Shown here piece after piece: positions 9,173-19,400 of a stretch of DNA of 64,000 nucleotides. The position numbers and the translations under genes were made by a program. Origin of the DNA: Anderseniella sp963759095 (GTDB lineage Bacteria > Pseudomonadota > Alphaproteobacteria > Rhizobiales > Aestuariivirgaceae). Position 1 is the stretch's first letter; each line of letters begins with the position of its first letter. The DNA lies in contig CAVWYF010000028.1 in assembly GCA_963759095.1 (NCBI GenBank), forward strand, positions 1 through 64,000, written 5' to 3'. Below the pieces are notes generated by a model, which saw only the letters and a list, made by a program, of their open reading frames with translations, was not told the origin of the DNA and ran no database searches.

Positions 9173-9285
9173 TTCGGTAAAATCTCCATTGCAGGGATCC
9201 AGAGGAATCTGATGCATGGAGATTTAGCGGACGTCACATTACACGATGGTGTCCGGCGGGTTAAAACACGTTAATGTTGCAAAGC

Positions 9286-10506
9286 TTACTCGATAACTCT
9301 GGTCACGACCGCAGCTTCGGCCTCAAGTGTGCGGTGAACCGGGCATTTACCGGCAATTTCTTCGAGTTTACCGCGCAGTTCGGGCGAAATCTCGCCATCC
9401 ACTGATATGGTGCGCTCAAACTGGTCAATCTTGCCGATTTTACCTTCACCACAGTCCTTGCAGTCATCCGCGTGAACCTTGCCGTGAGTTACATCGACCG
9501 TGACACGGCCCAATTGCAGCTTTTTGAAATCAGCATACATACGCAGCGTCATGGACGTACAGGTGCCAAGTGCGATCGACAGATAGTCATAGGGCGACGG
9601 GCCGGTGCCGTCACCGCCCACCGACGACGGCTCATCAGCCAACAGATGATGATCGTCAACCAGCACGTCCTGCTGGAACTTGCCCTGGCGCGTCTCACGC
9701 ACTCTGACCACGCCCGACGAAGCCGGTTTCGGGCGCTCAACAGACGACAGAAACCGGTTAGCCCACCCGGCCAGTACATCGGCCACAAACACCGCATCCT
9801 GCCTGCGCGACAGCAGATGGTCGGCTCCGTCCAGCGAGATAAAGCTCTTCGGATGCCTGGCGGCAGAGAAGATTGTCGATGCGTTCTCAATGCCGACGGT
9901 CTGGTCAAGCGGGGCATGAAATACGATCAATGCCGGTTTTAACGCCGAAATCCGATCTTTCAGGCTGGTGCCACGGACATCGTCCAGAAACTGTTTCTTG
10001 ATGGTGAATTCGCGACCTGCCAAGGATACGGTAGCCTCGCCGTCGCTTTCAATCGTGTCGAGACTGGCGTGGAAATTATGCACCACGTGATCCGCATCGG
10101 CAGGTGCACCAATGGTGGCCACGGCTTTCAGCTCGGGCATGTCACCGGCACCGGCCAGCACCGCTGCGCCACCCAGACTATGGCCAACCAGCAATTCCGG
10201 TGCCGTATGATTTTCACGCAACCAGTTTGCAGCGGCAATCAGGTCAGCCACGTTTGATGAAAAATTGGTGTTGGCAAATTCACCCTCACTGGCCCCGAGG
10301 CCGGTAAAGTCAAACCGCAAGGTGGCGATGCCGTGGGCTGCCAGGGCCGAGGCTATCCGGCTGGCCGCAAACACATCCTTTGAACAGGTGAAACAGTGGG
10401 CAAACAGGGCATACCCCCGCACGGCGCCGTTTGGTGCATCCAGCCGGGCTGCAAGCATGTCGCCTTGCGAACCTTCAAATTCGATCCGCGTGGACTTGAT
10501 TGCCAT
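9286..10506 (-). CDS. alpha/beta hydrolase fused to an OsmC-family domain
   Basis: A 406-residue fusion. The N-terminal half (about 1-255) is an alpha/beta hydrolase with the nucleophile elbow GHSLGG (Ser110) and an acid/His pair further on. The C-terminal half (about 265-406) is an OsmC/Ohr-like domain with the first reactive Cys in IALGTCTSM and the second in GKCPVHRT. OsmC proteins reduce organic hydroperoxides with paired cysteines. The same fusion is known in many proteobacteria, and its substrate is unclear. AGGAG lies 9 bases before the ATG. A DDCKDC cluster within the OsmC half is an additional Cys pair. It sits between ccmH and degP on the same strand and may share their transcript. 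Confidence 0.9.
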   Translation of the reverse strand: MAIKSTRIEFEGSQGDMLAARLDAPNGAVRGYALFAHCFTCSKDVFAASRIASALAAHGIATLRFDFTGLGASEGEFANTNFSSNVADLIAAANWLRENHTAPELLVGHSLGGAAVLAGAGDMPELKAVATIGAPADADHVVHNFHASLDTIESDGEATVSLAGREFTIKKQFLDDVRGTSLKDRISALKPALIVFHAPLDQTVGIENASTIFSAARHPKSFISLDGADHLLSRRQDAVFVADVLAGWANRFLSSVERPKPASSGVVRVRETRQGKFQQDVLVDDHHLLADEPSSVGGDGTGPSPYDYLSIALGTCTSMTLRMYADFKKLQLGRVTVDVTHGKVHADDCKDCGEGKIGKIDQFERTISVDGEISPELRGKLEEIAGKCPVHRTLEAEAAVVTRVIE

Positions 10507-10522
10507 CCCGCTACTCCTATGA

Positions 10523-10993
10523 TTAAGGGGTCCTGTCCCTAAGAATGTCGTCCAGACGGGCCTGCTCGTCGGCAGACAGGGCCTGTTCCGGCACCGAAAG
10601 GCCGGGGCCTTTGCGTCTGCGCAGGAAAATCACCAGCGACCCGATCAGCAAAATCGCAAACGGGCCACCCCACAACAACAGCGTACGCGAGTTGAAGCGC
10701 GGTTTCAAAAGCACAAACTCGCCATACCTCGACACAAGGTAGTCAACCACCTGCGCATTGCTCTCGCCCTGGACCAGCCGCTCACGGATCAGCACCCGCA
10801 AATCCTTGGCCAGAGGTGCATCGCTGTCATCGATGGACTGGTTCTGACATACCAGGCAGCGCATCTGGGCCGACAACACGCGCGCGCGCGCCTCCAGCTC
10901 AGGATCACTCAGCACCTCGTCCGGTTGCACGGCGAATGCAGCGGGCAATGTGGTCAGCACGAAAGCAACAGCAAGGACTAAGCGACGCAGCAT
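10523..10993 (-). CDS. ccmH: cytochrome c maturation protein CcmH (CycL)
   Basis: A membrane-anchored thiol protein that keeps the apocytochrome CxxCH motif reduced for haem attachment. Starting at the ATG at 10993 (156 residues) it has a signal peptide, the redox motif MRCLVCQNQSI and a C-terminal transmembrane helix (TLLLWGGPFAILLIGSLVIFL). The region DLRVLIRERLVQGESNAQVV is typical of the CcmH/NrfF three-helix domain. An upstream in-frame start at 11050 would overlap ccmF and has no ribosome site. It is the last of four ccm genes on this strand. Confidence 0.94.
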   Translation of the reverse strand: MLRRLVLAVAFVLTTLPAAFAVQPDEVLSDPELEARARVLSAQMRCLVCQNQSIDDSDAPLAKDLRVLIRERLVQGESNAQVVDYLVSRYGEFVLLKPRFNSRTLLLWGGPFAILLIGSLVIFLRRRKGPGLSVPEQALSADEQARLDDILRDRTP

Positions 10994-11000
10994 CTCAATG

Positions 11001-12980
11001 TTACTCCGCAGGTTGAACGACAGGGGTTTTGGCCTTCTTCGGTGCACCAACCCGGTAGCGCCGGTCGAAAAGCGAACAGCATCCGCCCAGGAACATCAAT
11101 GCGGCTCCAAGCCAGATCATCCAGACCAACGGGTGAAAATAGAACCTGATCGTACGAGCGTTATCAGGCGCCCGGTCACCCATTACAACGTACAGATCAC
11201 CATCGATGAACGGCTCGATACCGACCTCGGTGGTCGGCTGGTTGGACGGTTTGAAGACGCGTTTTTCCGACCAGATTTCAGACACGGCAACACCGCCGGA
11301 TGAAATCGCGAAACGCCCCCGGTCAGCCGTGTAATTCGGGCCCGAGATGGGACTTTCGCCAAGGAAAGTGACATCCCTGTTGCCAATCTGCATGACTTCG
11401 CCCGGCTTCATCACCGTCACTATTTCCTGTTTCCATGAAGTAATGGCAACAACGCCGATCACCATGACCCCGACGCCGGCATGGGCGATCATCATGCCCC
11501 AGGCGGCACCCGGCAGACCTTTGAGGCGGGCCCAGGCCACATTGAGCGGAACTGATGTAAACTTGGTGCGGGCAAGCATTTCCTGAACGCTTGCGGCAAT
11601 CAGCCAGCCCCCGAGAGCGGCACCAAACGGTGCCAGCCACGGCCCGCGCCACTGCCATGCCATGGCGGCTACTCCCACCACCAGTGCAACAAGGGCAGCT
11701 GCCCAAAGCCGCTGGGCAGCGGCCCACATGTCGGCGCGTTTCCACGACATCAGTGGGCCTATCGGCACCAGCAACAGCAGCGGCAAAATCAGCGGTCCGA
11801 ATGTCAGATTGAAGTATGGCGGGCCGACGGAGATCTTGGCACCTGTAATGGATTCCAGCACCAATGGATAAAGCGTACCGATAAACACCGCGGCGCAGGC
11901 TGCCGTCAGCAGCAGATTGTTTACAACCAGTGCACCTTCACGGCTGATCGGCGCAAACAGGCCACCGGTTTTGATGGTCGGAGCACGCCAGGCATAAAGG
12001 GCCAGCGAGCCGCCAATGAAGACACACAGGATACCAAGCACATAAACGCCTCGAGCCGGGTCAACGGCGAAAGCGTGAACCGACGTCAGCACACCGGAGC
12101 GCACCAGGAAAGTACCTACCAGTGACAGCGAAAATGCCAGAATGGCCAAAAGGATCGTCCACACCTTCAGGGCGTTTCGCTTTTCCACGACAATTGCCGA
12201 ATGCAGCAGGGCCGTCGCTATCAGCCATGGCATGAACGATGCATTTTCCACCGGGTCCCAGAACCACCATCCACCCCAGCCAAGCTCGTAATATGCCCAC
12301 CAGGACCCGAGCATGATGCCGGCCGTCAGGCACATCCAGGCAGCCAGCGTCCACGGCCTGACCCACCGGGCCCAGGCCGCATCGACCTTGCCTTCGATCA
12401 GGGCTGCAACCGCGAAGGAAAATGCGATGGATAGCCCGACATAACCGCAATAGAGAAGCGGAGGATGGATGGCCAGTGCCGGGTCCTGCAGGATCGGATT
12501 CAACCCCTGGCCCTCAATCGGTGCCGGGTCGAGCCGGTTGAACGGATTGGACGTCAGCAGGATGAATGACAGGAACGCCACCGAGATTGAGCCCTGAACC
12601 GCAATAACACGGGCTTTCAGGCTGGGTGGCAGATTGCCGCCAAAGGCTGCAACGGCGGAGCCGAACAAGGCCAGCACCATGACCCATAACAACATCGAGC
12701 CTTCATGATTTCCCCACACGCCGGAGATCTTGTAGATCAGCGGTTTGTCGGAATGCGAGTTCTGGAACACATTCTGGACCGAAAAGTCCGACGCGATATA
12801 CGACATGGTCAGACAGGCGAAAGACAGTGCAATCAACCCGAACTGCAACAAGGCTGCAGGAGGTGCAACCGCCATCAACCGGCTGTCGCCGCGCCAGGCG
12901 CCGTACATCGGCACACTGAACTGATAAATCGCCGTGACAAATGCAAGAATAAGCGCGAACTGGCCAATCTCGGGGATCAT
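11001..12980 (-). CDS. ccmF: haem lyase subunit CcmF (CycK)
   Basis: A 659-residue inner-membrane protein with about 14-15 hydrophobic segments that attaches haem to apocytochrome c in the periplasm. It has the family's N-terminal VWGNHEGSMLLW segment and the tryptophan-rich haem-handling WWD motif (GWGGWWFWDPVENASFMPW, around residues 230-250). Periplasmic loop and C-terminal helices match family length. Its ATG overlaps the ccmE stop as ATGA, and GAAGG precedes it by about 8 bases, so the two are translationally coupled. Confidence 0.96.
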   Translation of the reverse strand: MIPEIGQFALILAFVTAIYQFSVPMYGAWRGDSRLMAVAPPAALLQFGLIALSFACLTMSYIASDFSVQNVFQNSHSDKPLIYKISGVWGNHEGSMLLWVMVLALFGSAVAAFGGNLPPSLKARVIAVQGSISVAFLSFILLTSNPFNRLDPAPIEGQGLNPILQDPALAIHPPLLYCGYVGLSIAFSFAVAALIEGKVDAAWARWVRPWTLAAWMCLTAGIMLGSWWAYYELGWGGWWFWDPVENASFMPWLIATALLHSAIVVEKRNALKVWTILLAILAFSLSLVGTFLVRSGVLTSVHAFAVDPARGVYVLGILCVFIGGSLALYAWRAPTIKTGGLFAPISREGALVVNNLLLTAACAAVFIGTLYPLVLESITGAKISVGPPYFNLTFGPLILPLLLLVPIGPLMSWKRADMWAAAQRLWAAALVALVVGVAAMAWQWRGPWLAPFGAALGGWLIAASVQEMLARTKFTSVPLNVAWARLKGLPGAAWGMMIAHAGVGVMVIGVVAITSWKQEIVTVMKPGEVMQIGNRDVTFLGESPISGPNYTADRGRFAISSGGVAVSEIWSEKRVFKPSNQPTTEVGIEPFIDGDLYVVMGDRAPDNARTIRFYFHPLVWMIWLGAALMFLGGCCSLFDRRYRVGAPKKAKTPVVQPAE

Positions 12981-13444
12981 TGGGTACCTTCTTTTGCTGC
13001 TTCACCACTTTGCTTCCAGACGCCTTTTTCCTTCAGGGCGTCCGACACTTCGCGCGGCATGTAATTTTCATCATGCTTGGCCAGAACCGTATCGGCTTTA
13101 AAGCTTCCACCAGCGTCCAGCATGCCTTCTGCAATGACCCCCTGACCTTCCCGGAACAGGTCGGGCAGGATGCCGACATAGGTCACCGGCAAGGTGCCGG
13201 TAGTGTCTGTGACCTTGAATGAAACGGTTTTGCCCTGGCCGCGGACAATCGAGCCGTCTTCCACCAGGCCTCCCAACCGGAACCGGGTTCCGGGCTGTAC
13301 GCCCTTTTCGACAACATCGGTCGGGGTATAAAAAAACGTTATTGTGTCTGACAAAGCATAGAGCACCAGCCCTGCTGCAAGGCCAAGAGCCCCGAGACCG
13401 GCTCCGATCAGTGCGCCGCGCTGCTGTTTTCGTGTCATCGCCAT
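12977..13444 (-). CDS. ccmE: periplasmic haem chaperone CcmE (CycJ)
   Basis: CcmE binds haem covalently and passes it to CcmF. This 155-residue protein has an N-terminal signal anchor (about 8-30) and a beta-barrel OB-fold domain. The covalent haem histidine lies in VLAKHDENYMP, with the nearby Tyr that ligates haem iron. A second ATG two codons downstream (13438) is also possible. It is encoded between ccmI and ccmF and overlaps ccmF by four bases. Confidence 0.95.
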   Translation of the reverse strand: MAMTRKQQRGALIGAGLGALGLAAGLVLYALSDTITFFYTPTDVVEKGVQPGTRFRLGGLVEDGSIVRGQGKTVSFKVTDTTGTLPVTYVGILPDLFREGQGVIAEGMLDAGGSFKADTVLAKHDENYMPREVSDALKEKGVWKQSGEAAKEGTQ

Positions 13445-13462
13445 ATCACATCATTCCTGTCA

Positions 13463-14605
13463 TCAAAGCCCCAGGGCCTTGCGGGTTTCCTCAAGCCGGG
13501 CCACGGCCTGCTGATTGTCCTTGAGAGCTTTGGCCGCCCGGTTGAGAGCGTCTGTTGCCTTGTCTTTTTCACCCAGCACCATGCGGGCGCGGATGAGCCG
13601 TAGCCAGGCATCGATATCCGCACCGTCTTCGGTCAGGCGTTCATCCAGACCTTCAACCATGGACCGGATCATCGCGGTGCGGTCGGTGGCATCCATCTGC
13701 TGGCCCTGCTGTATCTGCTCTTCGGACAGCACCGGCCCCTTGGGCATCTGGCCACCGGTCAGAGCCGGCGCCTTGGGCAATTGACCACCGGCAGACGAGA
13801 TCTGTTGTTCAACAGCGGCGCGCCACGGCGCATCCGGTGCGCTTTCGGCCAACATGGCATTCCAGCCGGTAACTGCGTCAGCCGTCCTGCCCTCCTGGCG
13901 ATGGGCAAGTGCCACATAAAAGCGCGCCTTCATGTGCTTTGGCGCAGTCAGTCGAACCGCTTCAAAAATCTTCTGGGCTTCATTGGAGACCAGGCCATTG
14001 TTGGCCAGCACCAGGCTTTCACCCATATCGGTCATCAGGTCAGCATCGGGCCCGGATATGGCAAGCGCCTTCCTGTAGGCGTTGGCCGCGTCGGTATACC
14101 TGCCGATGCGCTTGTAGGCCGGTGCCAGCACCATCCAGCCACGTGCGTCATTGGGTTTCTGTTCCAGGTGCTGTTCCACCTGGCGCACCATTGCCGCCAT
14201 GTCCTGGTTTGCGACAGCGCCGTCAATGCGCGCCTGCAGCGGCTGGGCCGGCAGGTCGGGGCGGCCAATCTGCAGATATCCACCAAGCGCGATCAGCGGA
14301 ACAGCGACCCCGGTTGCAATCGGCAACCAGGCCGGAACCGGGCGTGCAGCCTTTGCTTCTGAAGCAAGTTCGGCCTGGGCCGCCAGAATACGCCGCGACA
14401 CTTCATTGCGCGCCGCATCGGCCTCGGAATCCGGGATCAACCCGGCTTTCTGGTCCCGTTCCAGTTCGCTCAACTGATCACGATATACGGCAAGATCGAA
14501 GGATGCCCGTTCAGCATCCCCGCTCTGCGCACGAGAACGTAATGGCGACAGCAGCGCCATCAAAACCAGGGCCGTCAAGACGGCAAATGAAATCCATAAC
14601 AACAT
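13463..14605 (-). CDS. ccmI: cytochrome c maturation protein CcmI (CycH)
   Basis: CcmI chaperones apocytochrome c for the haem lyase. The 380-residue protein has two N-terminal membrane helices (MLLWISFAVLTALVLMALL, and a second near residue 95) and a periplasmic TPR region (for example RIGRYTDAANAYRKALAIS). The stretch between the helices contains the family phrase YRDQLSELERDQKAGLI. I use the ATG at 14605 over an upstream TTG. It heads the ccmI-E-F-H set and is divergent from soxB. Confidence 0.93.
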   Translation of the reverse strand: MLLWISFAVLTALVLMALLSPLRSRAQSGDAERASFDLAVYRDQLSELERDQKAGLIPDSEADAARNEVSRRILAAQAELASEAKAARPVPAWLPIATGVAVPLIALGGYLQIGRPDLPAQPLQARIDGAVANQDMAAMVRQVEQHLEQKPNDARGWMVLAPAYKRIGRYTDAANAYRKALAISGPDADLMTDMGESLVLANNGLVSNEAQKIFEAVRLTAPKHMKARFYVALAHRQEGRTADAVTGWNAMLAESAPDAPWRAAVEQQISSAGGQLPKAPALTGGQMPKGPVLSEEQIQQGQQMDATDRTAMIRSMVEGLDERLTEDGADIDAWLRLIRARMVLGEKDKATDALNRAAKALKDNQQAVARLEETRKALGL

Positions 14606-14786
14606 AATACCACTTAGCAATCGCACGAAGAGCAATACAACTCACGAAACAGCGAGTTTAGCGTCACCAATGCGGCCATGTTATGCACCAGTGTCGCACT
14701 TCCCGGTCTGTATGTCGCAATCATTTGGTGATAATTATGGCGGTTTGCTAGATTGCGCGAAGTTAATCCGGCTCGGAAGACCGCCC
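14606..14786. promoter_or_regulatory. divergent ccmI/soxB intergenic region
   Basis: This 181-base gap must hold the promoters of both the ccm set (leftward) and the sox operon (rightward). A GGAAG ribosome site for soxB lies about 8 bases before its ATG. I do not recognise a clear -35/-10 pair or a regulator palindrome with confidence. Confidence 0.4.
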
Positions 14787-16037
14787 ATGAAACGTTATTC
14801 GATATTTTCGCTGGCCAGAAATGCCCTGAACTATCACAAGGACTGGGAACGCGCGTGGCGCAGCCCCGACCCGAAAGAAGAATACGATGTTGTGATCGTG
14901 GGGGCCGGCGGCCATGGTCTGGCAACAGCCTACTACCTTGCCAAGAACCACGGCATTACCAACATGGCGGTCATTGAAAAAGGCTGGCTTGGCGGCGGCA
15001 ATACCGGGCGCAACACCACCATTATCCGGTCCAACTACCTGCAGGACCCGTCCATCGCCATCTATGAACTGGCGCGTTCCCTGTATGAGACGCTGTCCCA
15101 GGAACTCAACTACAACATGATGTTCTCGCCGCGCGGCGTACTGATGCTGTGCCAGACCGAGCATGAACTCAGGGCATTCAGGCGCACCGCCCATGCCAAC
15201 CGGCTGGCGGGCCTCGACTGCCGGATGGTCGATGCAGCGGAAGTCAAACGCATTGTACCGATCATCAATGACAGTCCCGATGCGCGCTATCCGATCCTTG
15301 GCGCCTATTACCAGCCGCGCGGCGGCACCGGCCGCCATGACGCACTTGCATGGGGATATGCCCGTGCCATCGACGATATGGGTGTCGACGTCATCCAGAA
15401 CTGCGAAGTGACCGGCATGTTGCGCTCAGGTGGAAAGATTACCGGCGTTGCAACCAAGCGGGGCACCATCCGCGCCAAGAAGGTTGCCGTCGTCACGTCC
15501 GGCCACACCTCCAACATCATGGAAATGGCCGGTGTGCGCATGCCGGTGGAAAGTGTCTGCCTGCAGGCACTGGTGTCCGAGCCGATCAAGCCGGTGATTG
15601 ACTGCGTGGTCATGGCCAACACCGTGCACGGTTACATGAGCCAGTCGGACAAGGGCGAACTGGTGATCGGCGGCGGCGCGGACCCCTATAACAACTACTC
15701 ACAGCGCGGTTCATTTCCGGCAATCGAACACACCGTGTCGGCACTGGTGGAAACATTCCCGATCATCTCGCGCCTGCGCATGTTGCGCCAGTGGGGTGGT
15801 ATCGTTGACATGACCGGGGATCGATCCCCGATCATCAGCATGACCGATGTGGGCGGGCTTTTTGTCAATTGTGGCTGGGGAACCGGCGGATGGAAGTCCA
15901 TTCCAGGTTCCGGCTTCGTTTTCGCAGACACCATCGCCAATGACCGGCCGCATCCGATTGCCGCGCCATTTGGACTAAACCGCTTCACCGAGGGCCGCTT
16001 CATTGATGAAAGCGTTGCCGCGGCCGTAGCGCACTAG
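14787..16037 (+). CDS. soxB: sarcosine oxidase beta subunit
   Basis: Beta subunit of heterotetrameric sarcosine oxidase, which oxidatively demethylates sarcosine to glycine and passes the methylene group to tetrahydrofolate. Counted from the ATG at 14787 (416 residues), the Rossmann FAD-binding motif is YDVVIVGAGGHGLATAYYL (about 33-51). QPRGGTGRHDALAWG contains His184, at the position expected for covalent FMN attachment in this family. The start MKRYSIFSLARNAL matches what I recall for alphaproteobacterial SoxB. It is the first gene of soxB-soxD-soxA-soxG. Confidence 0.96.
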   Translation: MKRYSIFSLARNALNYHKDWERAWRSPDPKEEYDVVIVGAGGHGLATAYYLAKNHGITNMAVIEKGWLGGGNTGRNTTIIRSNYLQDPSIAIYELARSLYETLSQELNYNMMFSPRGVLMLCQTEHELRAFRRTAHANRLAGLDCRMVDAAEVKRIVPIINDSPDARYPILGAYYQPRGGTGRHDALAWGYARAIDDMGVDVIQNCEVTGMLRSGGKITGVATKRGTIRAKKVAVVTSGHTSNIMEMAGVRMPVESVCLQALVSEPIKPVIDCVVMANTVHGYMSQSDKGELVIGGGADPYNNYSQRGSFPAIEHTVSALVETFPIISRLRMLRQWGGIVDMTGDRSPIISMTDVGGLFVNCGWGTGGWKSIPGSGFVFADTIANDRPHPIAAPFGLNRFTEGRFIDESVAAAVAH

Positions 16038-16047
16038 GAACAATGCT

Positions 16048-16464
16048 ATGCTGATTATCCAGTGTCCCGTGTGCGGGGCTGAAGGCGATGAGACGGACTT
16101 CCACTGCGGCGGGCAGGCTCATATCGCGCGCCCGGCAACGTCCGACCCTCACAACATCGCTGACGGCGAACAGCGCGACTACCTGTTCATGCGCTTCAAC
16201 CCCAAGGGCCTGCATTTTGAACGCTGGCGCTGTGATCGCGGGTGCGGCAAGTGGTTTCATGCCGCGCGCGATACGGCCTCGCTGGAGTTCAAGGCCTATT
16301 ACGGCATTACCGAATTGCCGCCCGCTGATGTCATGAAACAGGCAACCGGCCAGTGGGCCGACTTCTTCAAGCAAGCCACGACAAGCAGGCCTGCTGCCAA
16401 AAAGGCGGCTGCGAAGAAAACCCCTGCGCGTAAAACTGCCCAAGCAAAGGCGAAAAAGTCATGA
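16048..16464 (+). CDS. soxD: sarcosine oxidase delta subunit
   Basis: Small zinc-binding subunit of tetrameric sarcosine oxidase. Zinc ligands are visible in CPVCGAEGDETDFHCGG near the N-terminus and in RCDRGCGKWFHAARD around residues 65-80. At 138 residues it is longer than the family's usual ~95 because of an Ala/Lys-rich tail (KKAAAKKTPARKTAQAKAKK), which looks disordered. It lies 10 bases after soxB and overlaps soxA by four bases (ATGA). Confidence 0.95.
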   Translation: MLIIQCPVCGAEGDETDFHCGGQAHIARPATSDPHNIADGEQRDYLFMRFNPKGLHFERWRCDRGCGKWFHAARDTASLEFKAYYGITELPPADVMKQATGQWADFFKQATTSRPAAKKAAAKKTPARKTAQAKAKKS

Positions 16465-19400
16465 CCGGCAAACCTTACAGACTGCCCGAGACAGCCGCCA
16501 GGGGCTCGCGTATTGATCGTTCAAGACAGATATCGTTCAGCTTTGACGGCGCCAGGATGACCGGCTTTTCCGGCGACACCGTTGCGTCTGCCGTTCTGGC
16601 GAGCGGACGCAGGGTGATGGGCCGCAGCTTCAAGTACCATCGTCCGCGCGGACTGATCGGGCTGGGGTCCGAAGAGATGAACGCGCTGATCGGTGTGGGC
16701 GAAGGCGGGCGCAGCGAACCAAACCTCAGAGCAACCCAGGTGGAGCTTTATGACGGCCTGACAGCAACCAGTCAGAACCGCTGGCCGAGCCTGGATTTTG
16801 ATATCGGCATTATCAATAACCAGTTCTCCCGGTTTCTGCCCGGCGGCTTCTACTACAAGACCTTCATGTGGCCGCGCAGCTTCTGGGAAAAAGTGTATGA
16901 GCCGTTTATCCGCAATGCGGCCGGCCTTGGCGAAGCGCCACGCGAACACGATCCCGACACGTACGAACAAATGCATGTTCATGTGGATGTGCTGGTAGTC
17001 GGTGGCGGTGTTTCAGGCATTGCCGCGGCCTATGCGGCTGCTGCGTCCGGCAAACGGGTCATGCTGGCAGACGAGAACCCGGTGCTTGGCGGGGTGGCCG
17101 ATATCTCCGCCGGAGACATTGATGGTGTCAGCCAGACGGACTGGATTGCCGCACGGCAGGCGGAGTTTGAGACATCCGGCAACTGCCATGTGCTGACGCG
17201 CACCACCGTGGTCGGGCATTATCACCACAATTACGTGCTGGCGGCGGAACGCGTTTGTGACCACGACCCAGACCTGCTGGCACAGGGCGCACCGCGCCAC
17301 CGGCTGTGGAAAATCCGCGCCGGCCAGATCATCGTGGCCTCCGGCGCCCTGGAACGCCCGATTGCTTTTGCCAATAACGATCGTCCAGGCATCATGATGG
17401 CATCGGCAGCACGTGCCATGGTGGAGCGCTATGCAACGTCGCCGGGCATGAACGGCGTCATCTTCACCAACAATGACGATGGCTATCTGACGGCCCTGAA
17501 ACTGCATGACGCCGGCATCGCGATCAGCCGCATCATCGATGTGCGCAAGGATGTCCCTTCCGGCGTGGCGGATGCTGCGCGCACTGCGGGCCTCAACGTT
17601 CAGGCCGGCGCAGCCATCGCCGGTGTTGAAACCAGTTCCGGCGGCAAGCAGATTACCGCGGTCAAGATCGCTCCCTATTCCGTCGGCCGTGGCCGGGTGG
17701 TCAATGAAGAGCGGGTTGATTGTGACTTTGTCGCCGTGTCCGGCGGGTACAATCCGGTGGTGCATTTATGGTGCCATAACGGTGGCAAGCTCAGGTTCGA
17801 TGATGACATTCAAAGCTTCCGGCCCGACCGGCATGGTGACCCGATCATGGTCGTGGGCAGCGCCAATGGCAATTTTGACCTGAAGGCTTGCGTTGAAGAA
17901 GGTTTCGCCGGTGGTGAAACAGCTGCCAAAGCGCTTGGTGGTAAAGCTACAAGAATCCAGAAAAAACCAACGGTCAAAGCCCGCAGCGCCGGCCCCATCC
18001 AGCCGATCTGGTTTGCGCCTGCCACCGGCAAGTACAATGAAGGCAACAAGCACTTCATTGATTTCCAGAACGATGTGACGGCGGCCGATCTGGAGCTTGC
18101 GCAGCGCGAAGGTTATGAGTTTGTCGAGCATACCAAGCGCTACACAACACTCGGCATGGCAACGGACCAGGGCAAGACCTCCAACATCAACGGTCTTGGC
18201 ATCATTTCCGATGCCACCGGCAAGCGGATCCCCGAAATCGGCACCACGACATTCCGTCCGCCCTATACGCCCTACTCGTTCGGCGCCATTGCCGGCACCA
18301 AGACGGGCGAACTGTTTCTGCCGGTGCGCCGTACCGCGATTTATGACTGGCACAAGCAGCAAGGTGCCAACTGGGAACCGGTCGGGCAATGGCGGCGGGC
18401 CTATTGCTATCCGCAGGCAGGCGAGACTAGGCAGGATGCCATCAACCGGGAAATTCTGGCGGTGCGCGATAAGGTCGGTCTGCTTGATGCATCAACCCTA
18501 GGCAAGATCGAGATCAAGGGGCCGGATGCGGCCAAATTGCTCGACCTGGTCTATACCAACATGTTCTCAACGCTCAAAGTCGGCAAGGCACGCTACGGCC
18601 TGATGATGAGCGAAATGGGCTTCCTGATGGACGATGGCGTGACGGTTCGTCTGGGCGATGACCATTTCCTCATGCACACAACCTCAGGCGGGGCCGACAA
18701 TATCGTGGCGTGGCTGGAAGAATGGCTTCAGACGGAATGGACATCGCTGAAAGTGTTCGTCACTTCAGTGACCGAGCAATGGTCGCAGTTTGCCATTGCC
18801 GGGCCTCAGGCGCGCACGGTGCTCGACAAGCTGGACAGTGATATTGACCTGTCACCTGAGGCGTTCGAGTTCATGAGCTATCGCGAAGGCACGCTGGCCG
18901 GATACCCGGTGCGGGTGTTCCGGATCAGCTTTTCCGGTGAACTGTCCTACGAAATCGCCACGCCGTCGGGATATGGACGCGGCCTTTGGGAGGCGCTGAT
19001 GCAGGCCGGCGAGAGCGAGGGCATCACGGCCTACGGTACCGAAGCCCTGCATGTGTTGCGGGCTGAAAAAGGCTTCATCGTTATCGGTGATGAAACGGAC
19101 GGCACTGTCACGCCGCATGATGTCGGCTTGAGCTGGGCCGTGTCTAAGAAAAAGGCTGACTTTATCGGCAAGCGTTCGCTGGAGCAGGCGTTTCTGGCAT
19201 CTGAAGGCCGCAAGCAACTGGTCGGATTGCTGACCACTGACCCTCAGGAAGTGCTGCCGGACGGTGCCTACGCCGTTGAGACCGTCAAATCCGCACCGCC
19301 GATGAAAATGATCGGACACGTGACGTCGAGCTATTTCAGCCCCACATTGCAGCGCTCCATCGCCATGGCCCTGATCGAAGGCGGCCAGGGCAAAATGGGT

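Noticed and set aside
9472..9942. 156-codon plus-strand frame inside the hydrolase-OsmC gene
   Set aside because: It is an antisense shadow of a gene with clear motifs.
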